Shown here: positions 63,119-64,000 of the stretch, in pieces
Numbering within the stretch: the first letter of the stretch is position 1
Layout: each line of letters begins with the position of its first letter
DNA from: Trichoplax adhaerens
Lineage: Eukaryota; Placozoa; Uniplacotomia; Trichoplacea; Trichoplacidae
Direction: 5' to 3'
NCBI RefSeq assembly: GCF_000150275.1
Contig: NW_002060953.1
Coordinates: forward strand, 840,675-904,674
DNA length: 64,000 nucleotides
Translations under genes and position numbers: made by a program
Notes under the pieces: generated by a model
What the model was told of the DNA's origin: nothing
Databases searched by the model: none
Seen by the model: the letters and a program-made list of their open reading frames with translations, nothing else

Positions 63119-64000
63119 CTAGGTAGATTACCCTGAAGAGTCTGAACTAGAACGATGCACCAAAAAAATCATCTCAGTTACCGATTAAGAAGCTGCATTT
63201 ACAATTCCTCATCTGGTGAGCGCGGTCTACTGCTGTTATCGACATTACACGACATACAGCAGTAGATAGGCTTGTATTATAGCCATTGCTGTAAGTTACT
63301 CCGCTGTGCGTATCTTTATGTAGATTATTCATATCATGCTCCTACACTTTAATTTTAAATTATAAGTTGCAATGGCGACAACATAAAACTACGTACACAT
63401 ACTGGTATATAACTCAATAATGAATATAAATACTACCAAAGGCTTGAACCCTGTCTACTTTTATTCCCTTTCCATTGCGGATGCATCTACTGCAAAGCGC
63501 AATATTCTAACCAATATACTGTGGGCCTTTGCAACCATTTTTCATCTTGCCATGTAGAACCATGCATGAAGTTGAAGCTATGATAAGATGCAATACCTCG
63601 ACGAGTAGGCACAACCTGAATAAGGGCAAGTTAGTATTATTTCTTGTCAACTTTTCATAAGGTATTTGAAACGTTCATTACTTTAGATTAGTAGCAATCA
63701 ATGATTAATATTCCAACTGTAAGGGCCATTAGCGAAGAGGCTTACAGATAATATTACTCAAATATAGATTAGATTAGAGGTTAATTTAGTTGATTGGCTA
63801 CTTACAAAGTAACCAAGTCCATAGTGCTACTCCTAGTCTACTTATCTAATATCCAAATCACAACAGCAACTCCTTAATCCAAACAATTATTCAAGACCAG
63901 GACCATGAGCAGCAATCATTGCAAGTTGTAACCTGAGCGATCTGTCTCTCCCATTACATTATTTTTTTTGTTTTAGAATCTATAGATTGTCACCATAGAC
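63119..64000. other. Window end, no feature seen
   Basis: AT-rich sequence without an ORF or motif I can support. It could contain 5' exons of the minus-strand candidate at 62.2-63.1 kb. Confidence 0.4.

Overview
The window is eukaryotic nuclear DNA from an animal. It is strongly AT-rich, and genes are split by short GT-AG introns. The exceptions are two intronless rhodopsin-type GPCRs and two intronless methyltransferases. The mix (class A GPCRs, LRR receptors with PPxY tails, a microsomal P450 array) and the compact introns suggest an early-branching metazoan. A placozoan such as Trichoplax is my best guess, by inference only; no species marker was checked.

Layout. 1-3.1 kb: 3' part of a single-pass LRR receptor gene (LRRCT, transmembrane helix, PPxY tail). 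4.7-6.3 kb: a 134-bp tandem repeat and a pair of direct repeats carrying TATAAAAG and AATAAA. 6.6-7.7 and 13.9-15.0 kb: two paralogous minus-strand GPCRs. 24.1-27.7 kb: a second LRR/PPxY receptor with the same exon phases as the first. 34.2-59.5 kb: a cytochrome P450 array with three intact ten-exon genes (two plus, one minus; 492-493 residues), a full-length but heavily lesioned pseudogene and a detached terminal exon. Embedded between the first two P450s are two nearly identical minus-strand SAM-dependent methyltransferase genes. They arose by a segmental duplication that also copied the last exon of the neighbouring P450. 59.5-63.2 kb: small minus-strand ORFs and weak RING/cysteine-rich exon candidates.

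How the parts may work together. The P450s would be ER-anchored monooxygenases; the methyltransferases are soluble class I enzymes of unknown substrate. Their interleaving makes a joint small-molecule pathway possible but unproven. The LRR/PPxY receptors would present an LRR ectodomain and recruit WW-domain proteins (NEDD4-type ligases, YAP-like factors) inside the cell. The GPCRs lack three hallmark class A residues, so their signalling is likely atypical. Stretches between these genes (notably 7.7-13.9, 15.0-24.0 and 27.7-34.2 kb) show no gene I can support.

Exon borders were read by eye. For the three intact P450s the exons sum to an exact multiple of three and have matching lengths, which strongly supports those models.
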